A stretch of 11,184 nt of DNA from Phoronis ovalis. Its lineage: Eukaryota > Phoronida > Phoronidae. The translations under genes were made by a program, and so were the position numbers. Positions 1-7,693 of this stretch are shown one piece after another. Every line of letters begins with the position of its first letter. Position 1 is the stretch's first letter. A model generated the notes under the pieces. The model ran no database searches. It had not been told where the DNA came from and worked only from the letters and a program-made list of their open reading frames with translations. The DNA lies in NCBI GenBank assembly GCA_028565635.1, contig JAOXYB010055567.1, positions 1-11,184 of the forward strand, in the 5' to 3' direction.

Positions 1-53
1 AAGGTTAAAACTTTACTATATTTATGTGATATAGTTTTCACTGATTTACTGGA

Positions 54-64
54 GGGGGGGGGGG
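54..64 (+). repeat. Poly-G run of 11
   Basis: Eleven consecutive G residues follow GGA at 51-53. Within an intron this is a simple homopolymer. Its length is prone to slippage and sequencing error, so the exact count is uncertain. Confidence 0.9.
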
Positions 65-244
65 CACCTTGCATTGGCTGATTTGGATCCCCCTAAAACC
101 AAGATTGGCGGGAATGGGATATCTTGTTTACTTAATGATTTTCTGTAAAATTATTGTTTACTTTATAAATAATATGACATAGATATAATAAAATATAATA
201 GTATAGACAATATAGCAGCACATGTGACATGTGATTAACATGTT

Positions 245-281
245 GAAAATAATGTCCATTTTGGAAATAATGTCCATTTTG
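245..281 (+). repeat. Two-copy tandem repeat, 18-19 bp unit
   Basis: Unit one (245-263) and unit two (264-281) share GAAATAATGTCCATTTTG and differ by one extra A in the first copy. The copies abut directly, so this is a recent local duplication inside the intron. No function is apparent. Confidence 0.9.
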
Positions 282-337
282 TTTGAACTTTTCTTTTGCA
301 TATTATGACTACATAATTAGAAATCTTTATTTTTCAG

Positions 338-446
338 GTACGATGACAGCCATACTCTAGAAGGAATTATTGTTCTTGAAGAATTCTGCAAAGAGCTTGC
401 AGCAATAGCATTTGTGAAACATCATGCTATTGGGCCTCTACAGTAA
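338..446 (+). CDS. Terminal coding exon of an unidentified plus-strand gene (partial)
   Basis: After the acceptor at 336-337 the sequence is open in one frame for 35 codons and ends at TAA (444-446). The first base (G338) completes a codon begun in the previous exon, so the intron is phase 2. The peptide starts [20 protein letters not shown] and ends KHHAIGPLQ. It is rich in Glu, Leu, Ile and Ala and looks like a helical, cytosolic C-terminus. It has no signal peptide, membrane segment or catalytic motif. Local base composition is less AT-rich than the intron and the UTR that follows. All earlier exons lie left of the window. I do not recognise the family and give no function. The exon call itself rests on the acceptor, the open frame and the protein-like composition. 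Confidence 0.62.
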
Positions 447-1271
447 TATACGGAAGAAGGACACTTTTGTACATTGTATTCATGTCGATGGCAGGCAGGG
501 CCAGAAGAAGCTTTGTTAAAAATTAGTTGTTATGGAAAAAGGTCCTGAAACAGCAGAATTTTAATATATGATCCAGTCTTGGCCTGGATAATACATATTA
601 TGTTAATTTTTTAGGTGCTCTCTGTTGGTTGAAACAGAATTAGATGTACTGCATAGAGTAACATCTTTTGCTGAAGAATTAATATGTTAAAGTTTACAGG
701 AAAAATTTATTGTTTTTCAGTCGTCAATAACTCATGTCACACATATTTATTGCTCATAAAATAACATTAGTGTCATATTGATATAACATTCAATGGTTTC
801 AGGTTGTTCTCAAAGAATTTAATATTTATAGACTTCATTCTATTATATACATATTGATATATAGATGCACTATTTGTAACAGTTTTTAAAAACTGATACA
901 TATGATGCAATAGTTTATTGGCTGATATTTGATTCATTTGTTAATTCATAGGAATACTGTCATTTCATTAATTTGTTAATTGAGAGAGAACTGTCAAATG
1001 AAGGTAATTTGAATTAGCATCACTGGGGAGTTCATATATCAAACAAGCAGTTATAAACAGATTATACACCTGCTCAGATTGTGCTGCAGGTAGTAATTTT
1101 GTTTTTAACCATATACCTGTAGTTCAGTCAAGGCTGCAATCCCGTGTTAATTGGTTACAGTCCCTTTATCTATAGGATAAACTTAGAAATATAAAAAAAA
1201 TGTTGAATTATATTTCTTTTGTGGAATCTTTTTGCCAGGTTCTTGCTAATTTTCACACTGTTTATTTACAC

Positions 1272-1279
1272 TGTATATA
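1272..1279 (+). promoter_or_regulatory. Pumilio-type element (TGTATATA) in the putative 3' UTR
   Basis: TGTATATA matches the UGUANAUA consensus bound by PUF/Pumilio proteins, which repress or destabilise mRNAs. It lies 45 bases before the candidate poly(A) signal, a usual place for such sites. An 8-base match in AT-rich DNA can occur by chance, and its relevance depends on the UTR call being right. Confidence 0.28.
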
Positions 1280-1323
1280 TTTCTGTTTACTGAAATCATA
1301 GGGGGCATGTCCCATGTAACAAC

Positions 1324-1329
1324 AATAAA
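1324..1329 (+). terminator. Candidate poly(A) signal AATAAA
   Basis: This is the first canonical AATAAA on the plus strand after the stop at 446. Cleavage would be expected about 10-30 bases later, near 1340-1360. The sequence after it is only mildly T/GT-rich, so support is moderate. Confidence 0.42.
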
Positions 1330-1996
1330 AACATATGATGTACTAACATTCATTGAATGTACGTAGGATATACAACAGGACTTTCCTAATTAATCACATC
1401 ATCCGTTTACCAATCAAATATCATTTACATTTTCAAAAAATTAAGTAAGGTATTTAAGTAATGTCCAAGAAAGAGTTGCTTTGCAGTAAAATTATTTATT
1501 CCCCAAAAATGTTCATTGTATAGTCCATAAGACGTAATTAGAAAGTTCCTATTATATATCCTAGACTGTAATGGCTCCACATCTGTTGGGGTTAATTCAT
1601 TAGCAAATTGTTTGCTTTTAGGTTTCAGCATAATTTGTTTTTAAGTTAATTATTTATTACGCATTATTTTTAATCACCACACATTGCTTTCGTATATCAA
1701 TATTTATGATATAATCAAAATTAGTTTTAAGTTGAAAAGATGATCTTGCTGTTATAGCATTTTTATTATTATAATACTAATCCTTGCTTAACCCAGCAGT
1801 CTTCTGATTCTGAAAGTGATTATTATCGCTTCCTTGTGCGTTTTAATTACTTAGTTTTACTCTGCATATCTTTCTAATATAAAAACAGTAATTTTCATCA
1901 TTTTCTTTATGTTATGAAATAACATATAACTTACAGTATTATTTAGCAAAGGTGTAATAAATTTTGTGAAAAGCATTTGTTTGTACAGTTTGACTT

Positions 1997-2004
1997 GGGG
2001 GGGG
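1997..2004 (+). repeat. Poly-G run of 8
   Basis: Eight G residues stand at the left edge of the GC-richer patch. Homopolymer length should be treated as uncertain, because a one-base error would change the frame of any minus-strand reading across it. Confidence 0.85.
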
Positions 2005-4556
2005 TTACACTTGTTGAGAATGTTGGTAGGGTGTGACACCAGGGTACAAAACTCCGACCCTGCGCTGTAAATTGCCCTCCTGAAATATGAATATACCCTT
2101 AGGTAAATAAATAGGTGAACATTTATGGACCTCAATTTTGCATACCTGCAACCAGGGCGCACGAAAAGGGTATAAAATAACTCAAAATCTAGTAAAAACA
2201 AATTTAGTCCCGACATTAATAAAATCGTTTGTTTTTACTACCTTTTCAAGAAATGTGAGAAATAATTTTTATTTGAAAATATACTATGTGGTTCCTGTGG
2301 TAAGTATCCAAGGAGAAAAATACCCTGAAATAAATAAGGCTGCCTTGCAAACCATGCAAACGTATTCTGTGGTAAATGTGGAGGCTGAAAAGTGCCTATT
2401 GGGCGGCACATGTATACTAAGTGACTGAATAACATTACCCCCTGGGATTTTGAGGTGTGGCTCCGGCCCCGCTCTTGCATCAATCATTAAAATACTATTC
2501 TGGAAGAATTCCGGCTAAAACGCAACGTCAATTGTAAATACCTTGCAATTTTAATAATAAATCCTCCACACCGGAGTTTTTTATTGTTTAATATAATATA
2601 CTGGGGTTTTAATTGAAGTGTGATTTTTTTCATGTAAGTTCTTCCAATAGAAACAGGGATTATTCGCAGACTGAGACTATTATAACTAACTTTATTTATT
2701 TGTCTCATGCATCTTGTAGAGAAATACTCGATCTTTGTAAATCCTGAGTCTGTTTTAGAGGAGTATATCTTACAGAGGGCGTTTCTTCAATTTTGAGCTT
2801 TCGAAGGGCTCTAATAACAGACCATCCAAGAGACTATGGAAAACACGGCACTTCCATTTTCGAATGCCTCAGCAAAAAGCATCATATTTTTGTATACCTT
2901 GCAGAAACCTCGGACTGGCTTGCCCTGTTGCATCTTAGGTATATTGCATTTGGTTTTTACACTTCTAGGAGCCACTAAAATAATCATACCTTTAAATTAA
3001 CTAATGAGCTATGCTAATGAGGTAGGAAGAACATGTTAAACTAGTAAAAACAGTCCACAACTACAAGTCTTGGAATGCTTTTTGGTTGATTGTTTAGCAT
3101 CACTAATTAGTTTGATATAACTCAGAAGTCTACGTTTAGTAATTATACAAAACGTCTACACACCCAGCGTGGTATATTTTTAATTGTGTACTTTATTGCA
3201 TACGTTTTTTAGGTAGGGCATTAATTATTGAGTATTAGTAACAAAACTCATTACTTTAACCATTTAAAAGATATTGAAAGAAAAATCCGATCGAGTTGCT
3301 TAATTGGTTAACTGATTATTTGACGCCTCGTAGTGTATATAACCTTTAGGTCATAGAAAGTAAACTTAATTGGTGAAATAATGAAAACTGTACCAAATAT
3401 TTTTACCCGTTTCTATTAAAATAAATGGGGTGATCGAACAGAGGTAAGAAATAATTCATTTCTCAAAAAAAAGTGATGAATCATATGTTACTTATAGCGG
3501 TAATACGGAGAAATGGAGACCTGAATACATTTTCTCAATTTACGTCTGGACGTGATGAAATTACGAGATTATGAATTAATAACTGAATAAGCGTTTGTAT
3601 AGCATATAATCACACTGGATTAACGTGCGCAATTAATTGTGGTAATGATAATGTTCCTATTGGGTTCTCTAGACAAACCGTCATTAAATGGCAGTAATTA
3701 AAACTATTATTATGTAATAAATACATTGCACAACACTTTGGGGATTTAAATATGATCTCGTTATTCAGTGACAGCGGTGAAAAGACATTGACCTGTATAG
3801 TAATCCTATCAAATAAAAATCAAATGTACATGTGTACTCTGCTTGCCTCCTATAACCTAAATGATGACAAAGCGATTATAAATATATAAGTGTGGACATT
3901 TGTTAATAAAAGTTGCATAATTGAAACATGTTGATTTGCTACTCAATCTGCGCAAGGTATCATTATTTTTATAATCCAATTTTTCTGCGGAATTCAAAAT
4001 TTATAGTACTTATATAATTATCGTTTCATAAAAAATAACAACATCGATCGGAGACGCATACCTGTTCTATCGGCGTGAGGCTATGATAACAATGCTCAGT
4101 GAACATTTTGAATCATTTTTCTGTTAAAATTGGGAAAGTTACCCGGATAAAGTTGTAACAGATTTAGCAAAAATAAAGGCTGATAATAAACTAAGAAGGA
4201 AGTTAGTAGATAATTTTTTATTGGTCATTACGTTTCTTAATACACACAGACAAAAATACTCTATTATACGCTGCTCTACAGAGTAAAATTTAAATGTATA
4301 AATCAGATTGAATGCATTTTATAACTGCATCTGAAATACTATGTATATAAAAATTAAAATAATTATAATATCGGTTTACACAAGAAACCCATCTAGATTT
4401 TTGTTTAACAATATCGAGATCCTTGCCATTCATACAATATTACGATTCGTTGGTATTCGAGTAACTTGCGGATTATGTGCTACTACGTGCCACTTATTCT
4501 ATTTCAAATATCGCTTCATATGTTCACATTGAAACCATGAAATACAAAATACGATG

Positions 4557-4562
4557 TCATAA
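4557..4562 (+). repeat. Left copy of TCATAA, candidate target-site duplication
   Basis: TCATAA directly abuts the left end of the inverted repeat and recurs at 5249-5254 directly after its right end. Six matching AT-rich bases are weak evidence alone. The exact placement at both arm ends is what makes it worth recording. Confidence 0.4.
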
Positions 4563-5248
4563 GGACTCGAGATACAAAAAAAAACGTTATTTGACTAGAG
4601 TTTTCTTTGCTAGTTATCATAACCAAAATGAAGAGATAGACATGTAAAAGTATACATTTTTGCCAAGGTTACTATACTTTAATGTTGGTGCATTGAAAGC
4701 AAAAAAGTTGAAAATAATTTTCATGATCTGATAAGCGTCCATTTTGAGTAGAAATTTTGTTTTTCGAATTTTACTGTAAATCGGAAACCCTTGCACCTAC
4801 AAAACTGAAACTTAAAAAATATCTTTATATATATATATAGATCTATAAAGCTGTGTCTCAATTTAATTTTTTTTCTTGTTTAAAAGATATGAATTTTCAA
4901 AGCTTAAAGGTCAGCAATTTACTGATTTGGATCTGACCCTTTGAATTAAAAAATATATAACTTTGAACAAACTGAGACACAATAGATATATGTTTATAGC
5001 TCATTTATGCTAAGTTTCAAGTGTGTAGATGCAGGGGATTTTTGACATATTTTTTGAAAATTTAAATTTGAAAAACTCAATTTTTCCCCCAAAATAGCCT
5101 TATTAGATCGTATGACCAAATTCAAACTATGATTTGTAAAGTTTAGATAATTAACATTTTTAAAATGTATACTTTCATATGTCTATCTCTTCACTTTAAT
5201 TACCAAAACATAGGTTGAAATGTATATACACATCTTTGTATCTAGAGA
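4563..5248. repeat. Long imperfect inverted repeat (foldback / MITE-like element)
   Basis: The two halves are reverse complements of each other in a colinear series. The paired segments are 4567-4579 with 5235-5247 (12/13 identical), 4630-4660 with 5162-5192 (29/31), 4722-4746 with 5090-5114 (with small indels), 4788-4814 with 5011-5037 (22/27), 4852-4864 with 4969-4981 (12/13), and 4906-4914 with 4933-4942 around the centre. Unpaired spacers differ by about 5-15 bases between arms, as expected for an old palindrome that has diverged. A (TA)7 run lies at 4826-4839. TCATAA sits immediately outside both ends (4557-4562 and 5249-5254), consistent with a target-site duplication. There is no ORF for a transposase, so it would be non-autonomous. 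An inverted duplication of local DNA is the alternative. Confidence 0.8.
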
Positions 5249-5254
5249 TCATAA
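5249..5254 (+). repeat. Right copy of TCATAA, candidate target-site duplication
   Basis: This is the partner of the copy at 4557-4562, directly flanking the right arm of the inverted repeat. Both copies are in the same orientation, as a target-site duplication requires. Confidence 0.4.
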
Positions 5255-5513
5255 AATATGTTAGGAGAACTACAGGTGTTAGATTATATGTGCATTGGTA
5301 AGTGCTATTTATGAATCAACAAATACTAGTATTTGAGCTTCTTTAATCAATCATTACATTGTAAAGGTGAAATATCAATTACACAAAACTAATACGGATG
5401 CTTGTGATAAGCATCAAAATTATTAGAAAAATTCTGCCGCTATTAATCATATGAGCTAGGTTAATAACCTGAATATACATAAGATGTGTGATCAATAGTC
5501 GACCGCAACAAGT

Positions 5514-5851
5514 ATGGAGGGTTTTCTTAAGCGAGTAAAGGAATTCATGAAAGGGGATTGGACGGGGCTTTTGACATTTGTGAATTACCCAAAGGACGCG
5601 AAACTGAAAAGGTATGGGAAATGTTCCCAATATTTAATTACTTCACGGCATTCGGGTGCATTCTATTTTCTGGAGTACAGTCCGCTTATTTTGGAGTACA
5701 CGCCTGTTTTCTTTTGAAAAAAAACGTCAAAGAAGATGTATACAGACATGAGAAAATGCAATTTAATCAAAAATCAAATTCTCGTCCATTGTTACTAAAA
5801 AGCGGAGAACAAACTATGGTCTATAATGGAACATTTATGACATGTAATTAA
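5514..5851 (+). other. Overlapping protein-like frames, possible first exon or broken membrane-protein gene
   Basis: Two plus-strand frames overlap here. The first opens at ATG 5514 in a good initiation context (A at -3, G at +4), starts MEGFLKRVKEFMKGDWTGLL, and meets a donor-like AAAAG|GTATGG at 5611/5612 after 32 codons plus two bases. The second frame (5558-5851) continues past that point. It contains FPIFNYFTAFGCILFSGVQS and a further hydrophobic stretch ending in basic residues, like a membrane segment with a cytosolic anchor, then a polar tail ending at a TAA stop. The first frame could be a short first coding exon. Alternatively a lost base could have split one old gene into two frames. 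I recognise no family, and chance ORFs of this size occur elsewhere in the window. Confidence 0.22.
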
Positions 5852-5930
5852 GAACATTACTTCAGCATTATGGTAATCAGTGTCTATATTCTTCCTTCGT
5901 TATGCAAGTTGATTCAATTTCTAGTTAGAG

Positions 5931-5936
5931 TTTAAT
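5931..5936 (-). terminator. Candidate poly(A) signal ATTAAA for the receptor gene
   Basis: TTTAAT on the plus strand reads ATTAAA on the minus strand, the commonest variant poly(A) signal, about 140 bases after the receptor stop codon. No canonical AATAAA is seen closer on that strand. A chance occurrence is quite possible. Confidence 0.22.
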
Positions 5937-6077
5937 GCTAATTTTGCACCATTATGAATTTAGATTGATACCTTAACGAATTTGTTTTGTAATTTAGGGA
6001 TGTCGAAGACGGATACATGTGATTTGAGACATATACCAAATATCTTAACAGATATTCGTGACTGCTGACTGCAGTAA

Positions 6078-7346
6078 TTAAAAAACTTGTGTTAAAACTA
6101 CTTTTTTTCTACACAAAAGTCTTAGAAATCCGCGCCTAAAATCAATGTTAAATACAGTATAGATAAATGGATTTAAAAAAGAATTCATGTAGCCCAACCA
6201 AACAATGAATGCTACTAAGGTAGGATGAAGATCACAAGTTGGGCAAAACGGCGTTATAATGTACATCAAGAAAAACGGCAGCCAACAGGCAGTAAACACG
6301 CCCATTATAATTCCTAAGGTTCTCGCAGCTCTGTGCTCCCGCTTTAATGAAATCTTCTGTTTCTCTGCTAAGAATTTATAAACAGTATTGCTGTTTGCTT
6401 TGTAACTATCTCTTGAGCGATTTGAAAGGCGTAAACTAGTTTTAAAAAATTGTCTTTTTCTCTTTCGCGGTGATTCTTTTTTCTCGGGAGATCCACTTGA
6501 TTGCTCATCTTTAGAAAACTCTTGATTTTGCAAAGTTCCATTCTCAGCAGCATGAACTGTCAGTGGTGTTTCGCAGTTTAAACCATTTGTAGTTTTTGCC
6601 ATTGCTTTTCTGCGTTGCTTGAACCGTCTCTTTGTTACCAAGTATATTTTAAAATAAACAAACATCATTATTGACAAAGGGATATAAAACGATCCCATTG
6701 CTGAGTAAATGACATATCCTTTTTCGTCTGTGAGTAAACATTGAAAATTTGGATCGTTGCCCGCACCCTCTTTTCTGTTATTCCATCCAAGTAAGGGTGG
6801 CAAAGATATCAATACACTTAATGTCCACACCAGAGTAACCGATAACAAAACTCGCTTCAGAGTCCTTTTATGCACGTAACGTAAAGGGTCATGTATTGCC
6901 CAGTATCTGTCGAGAGCTATCAAACACAGATGCGTAATACTTGAGGTGCAGCATAGAATATCAAATGTTAGCCAAATATCGCAAAATATTACACCAAATA
7001 TCCATCTCTTCATTACGGTATGGACTACGTTGAAGGGCATAACTAAAATGCATACGCTCATATCTGCCACAGCAAGGGAAACAATGTAAAAATTTTGAAC
7101 GCATTTTAATGGTCTGTATGTAAAAACGCATAAAATTACCATAATGTTACCACAAGTTGTGCATACAATTAAGAGTGCTGCAATTGTTGCTATAGCTACA
7201 TTTTCAAATGTAACAACTGAGTCTTCGGCTTCTGCATCCAAAGTGGAGTTGATGTCATTGTTCCAACTAACATTCATTTTGTCAGACCACATTGTTCCAT
7301 TTCCCCCAATAACCGCATAACTAATTGTCGACAGATGTATGGTCAT
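6078..7346 (-). CDS. Octopamine/tyramine (type 1)-like aminergic GPCR, complete in one exon
   Basis: This encodes a 422-residue rhodopsin-family receptor for the plasma membrane. The extracellular N-terminus has three N-glycosylation sequons (N16, N25, N33). Seven helices lie near 46-75, 84-110, 118-150, 163-187, 209-238, 337-366 and 376-398. Family landmarks are N67 (1.50), D95 (2.50), the C122-C203 disulfide pair, amine-binding D129 (3.32), DRY 146-148, W174, S215 and S219 in TM5, CWLPFF 354-359, Y362 (6.55), W383, Y386, and NPFIY 392-396. The third intracellular loop is long and basic (about 239-336) and the tail short with C412, a pattern usual for Gi/o coupling. Stretches such as FTYRPLKCVQNFYIVSLAVA and FFLMYIITPFC strongly recall protostome Oct/Tyr type 1 receptors. 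5-HT1-like and alpha2-like receptors are the alternatives. The first ATG has A at -3; M19 and M24 are possible later starts. Confidence 0.95.
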   Translation of the reverse strand: MTIHLSTISYAVIGGNGTMWSDKMNVSWNNDINSTLDAEAEDSVVTFENVAIATIAALLIVCTTCGNIMVILCVFTYRPLKCVQNFYIVSLAVADMSVCILVMPFNVVHTVMKRWIFGVIFCDIWLTFDILCCTSSITHLCLIALDRYWAIHDPLRYVHKRTLKRVLLSVTLVWTLSVLISLPPLLGWNNRKEGAGNDPNFQCLLTDEKGYVIYSAMGSFYIPLSIMMFVYFKIYLVTKRRFKQRRKAMAKTTNGLNCETPLTVHAAENGTLQNQEFSKDEQSSGSPEKKESPRKRKRQFFKTSLRLSNRSRDSYKANSNTVYKFLAEKQKISLKREHRAARTLGIIMGVFTACWLPFFLMYIITPFCPTCDLHPTLVAFIVWLGYMNSFLNPFIYTVFNIDFRRGFLRLLCRKKVVLTQVF

Positions 7347-7373
7347 CTTGCACCAGATATGTAAGGTGTATTA

Positions 7374-7391
7374 TTATATTCTGGTCAGCAT
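7374..7391 (-). other. Short upstream ORF before the receptor start
   Basis: On the minus strand an ATG at 7391 opens five codons (M-L-T-R-I) and stops at TAA 7376-7374, leaving 27 bases to the receptor ATG. If it lies in the mature 5' UTR it would be expected to reduce initiation at the receptor start. Whether this stretch is in the mRNA is unknown. Confidence 0.3.
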
Positions 7392-7394
7392 GAT

Positions 7395-7416
7395 AAACTT
7401 ACCAAAAAAACTTACT
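7395..7416 (-). promoter_or_regulatory. Two tandem donor-like sites upstream of the receptor ATG
   Basis: Minus-strand GGTAAGTTT (7403-7395) and AGTAAGTTT (7416-7408) both fit the 5' splice-site consensus and lie 13 bases apart, 50-70 bases before the ATG. A donor here implies that a non-coding exon ends upstream and that an acceptor follows. The only nearby acceptor is the weak GCAAG next to the ATG, leaving a very short intron. They may be unused. Confidence 0.2.
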
Positions 7417-7676
7417 ACTAAATGTATGTTTGCGACGTTGGTGGGTAAAGGTGAAAGGGTAAAGAGAATAATTGATGTTTTGCAGTTCGCGTTGCTGCGT
7501 ATTTCTCTAGAACAATTAGCTAGGTTATAAGTTTAAGTTCGCCTTATAACTGAAAGTAGGTTCCTTGTAATTTCACCCCACTCTTCCCTTCAAGCTAAAA
7601 GTAAAAAAAATATATCGCATATGATTATCCTTTACAGCTAATCGTTACAATAAATCTTCTTTTTCTAAACAACGCA

Positions 7677-7693
7677 TGTTACACCGTGTAACA
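7677..7693. promoter_or_regulatory. Perfect 17-base palindrome, possible factor-binding site
   Basis: TGTTACAC-C-GTGTAACA has perfect 8-base arms around a single C, about 330 bases upstream of the receptor ATG. Such short symmetric sites typically bind dimeric transcription factors. It loosely resembles an RFX X-box but does not match that consensus exactly. Binding and role are inferred only from symmetry and position. Confidence 0.35.

Larger units (their letters stand above)
1..337 (+). other. 3' part of an intron, ending in a splice acceptor
   Basis: This stretch has stops in all plus frames and ends in a pyrimidine-rich tract followed by TTTTTCAG at 330-337, a standard 3' splice site. 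It is read as the last part of the intron before the terminal exon at 338. It also holds an 11-base G run (54-64) and a two-copy 18-19 bp tandem repeat (245-281). The intron's 5' end is outside the window. Confidence 0.55.
447..1345 (+). other. Probable 3' UTR of the terminal-exon gene
   Basis: This AT-rich stretch follows the stop codon, has no plus-strand ORF of note, and contains the first AATAAA downstream of the stop at 1324-1329. A UTR of about 900 bases is normal for an animal gene. It carries several ATTTA pentamers (for example near 744 and 823) and one TGTATATA (1272-1279). Its true end is not visible from sequence alone. Confidence 0.42.
1346..4562. other. AT-rich intergenic DNA, no supported gene
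   Basis: I see no convincing gene, RNA or terminal-repeat element here. Stops are dense in all frames and the open stretches are short (70-120 codons at most). A patch at about 1990-2500 is richer in G+C, begins with an 8-base G run (1997-2004), and has a minus-strand stretch at 2005-2079 that resembles a small terminal exon (see findings). A 68-codon minus-strand ORF (1425-1631) is also only a weak candidate. The rest, especially 2990-4560, is featureless AT-rich sequence. Confidence 0.6.

Noticed and set aside
78-89. CTGATTTGGATC is shared with the hairpin loop at 4922-4933.
   Set aside because: Only 12 bases match and the flanks do not, so a fragment of the same element is not supported.
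2138-2428. 96-codon plus ORF and overlapping minus ORFs in the GC-richer patch.
   Set aside because: No recognisable motif, and several frames are open at once, as expected by chance in a less stop-rich patch.
4906-4942. AAAGGTCAG and CTGACCCTTT at the hairpin centre resemble nuclear-receptor half-sites.
   Set aside because: They are the innermost paired part of the inverted repeat, 18 bases apart. The symmetry is explained by the hairpin and the spacing fits no usual receptor response element.
6368-6553. 61-codon minus-strand ORF inside the receptor gene.
   Set aside because: It is an out-of-frame shadow of the receptor's intracellular loop.
6078-7346. Reading the receptor as a plain 5-HT1 serotonin receptor.
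   Set aside because: TM1-TM2, Y362 in TM6 and the TM6-TM7 loop with PFCPTC fit Oct/Tyr type 1 receptors better. It is kept as an alternative, not as the call.
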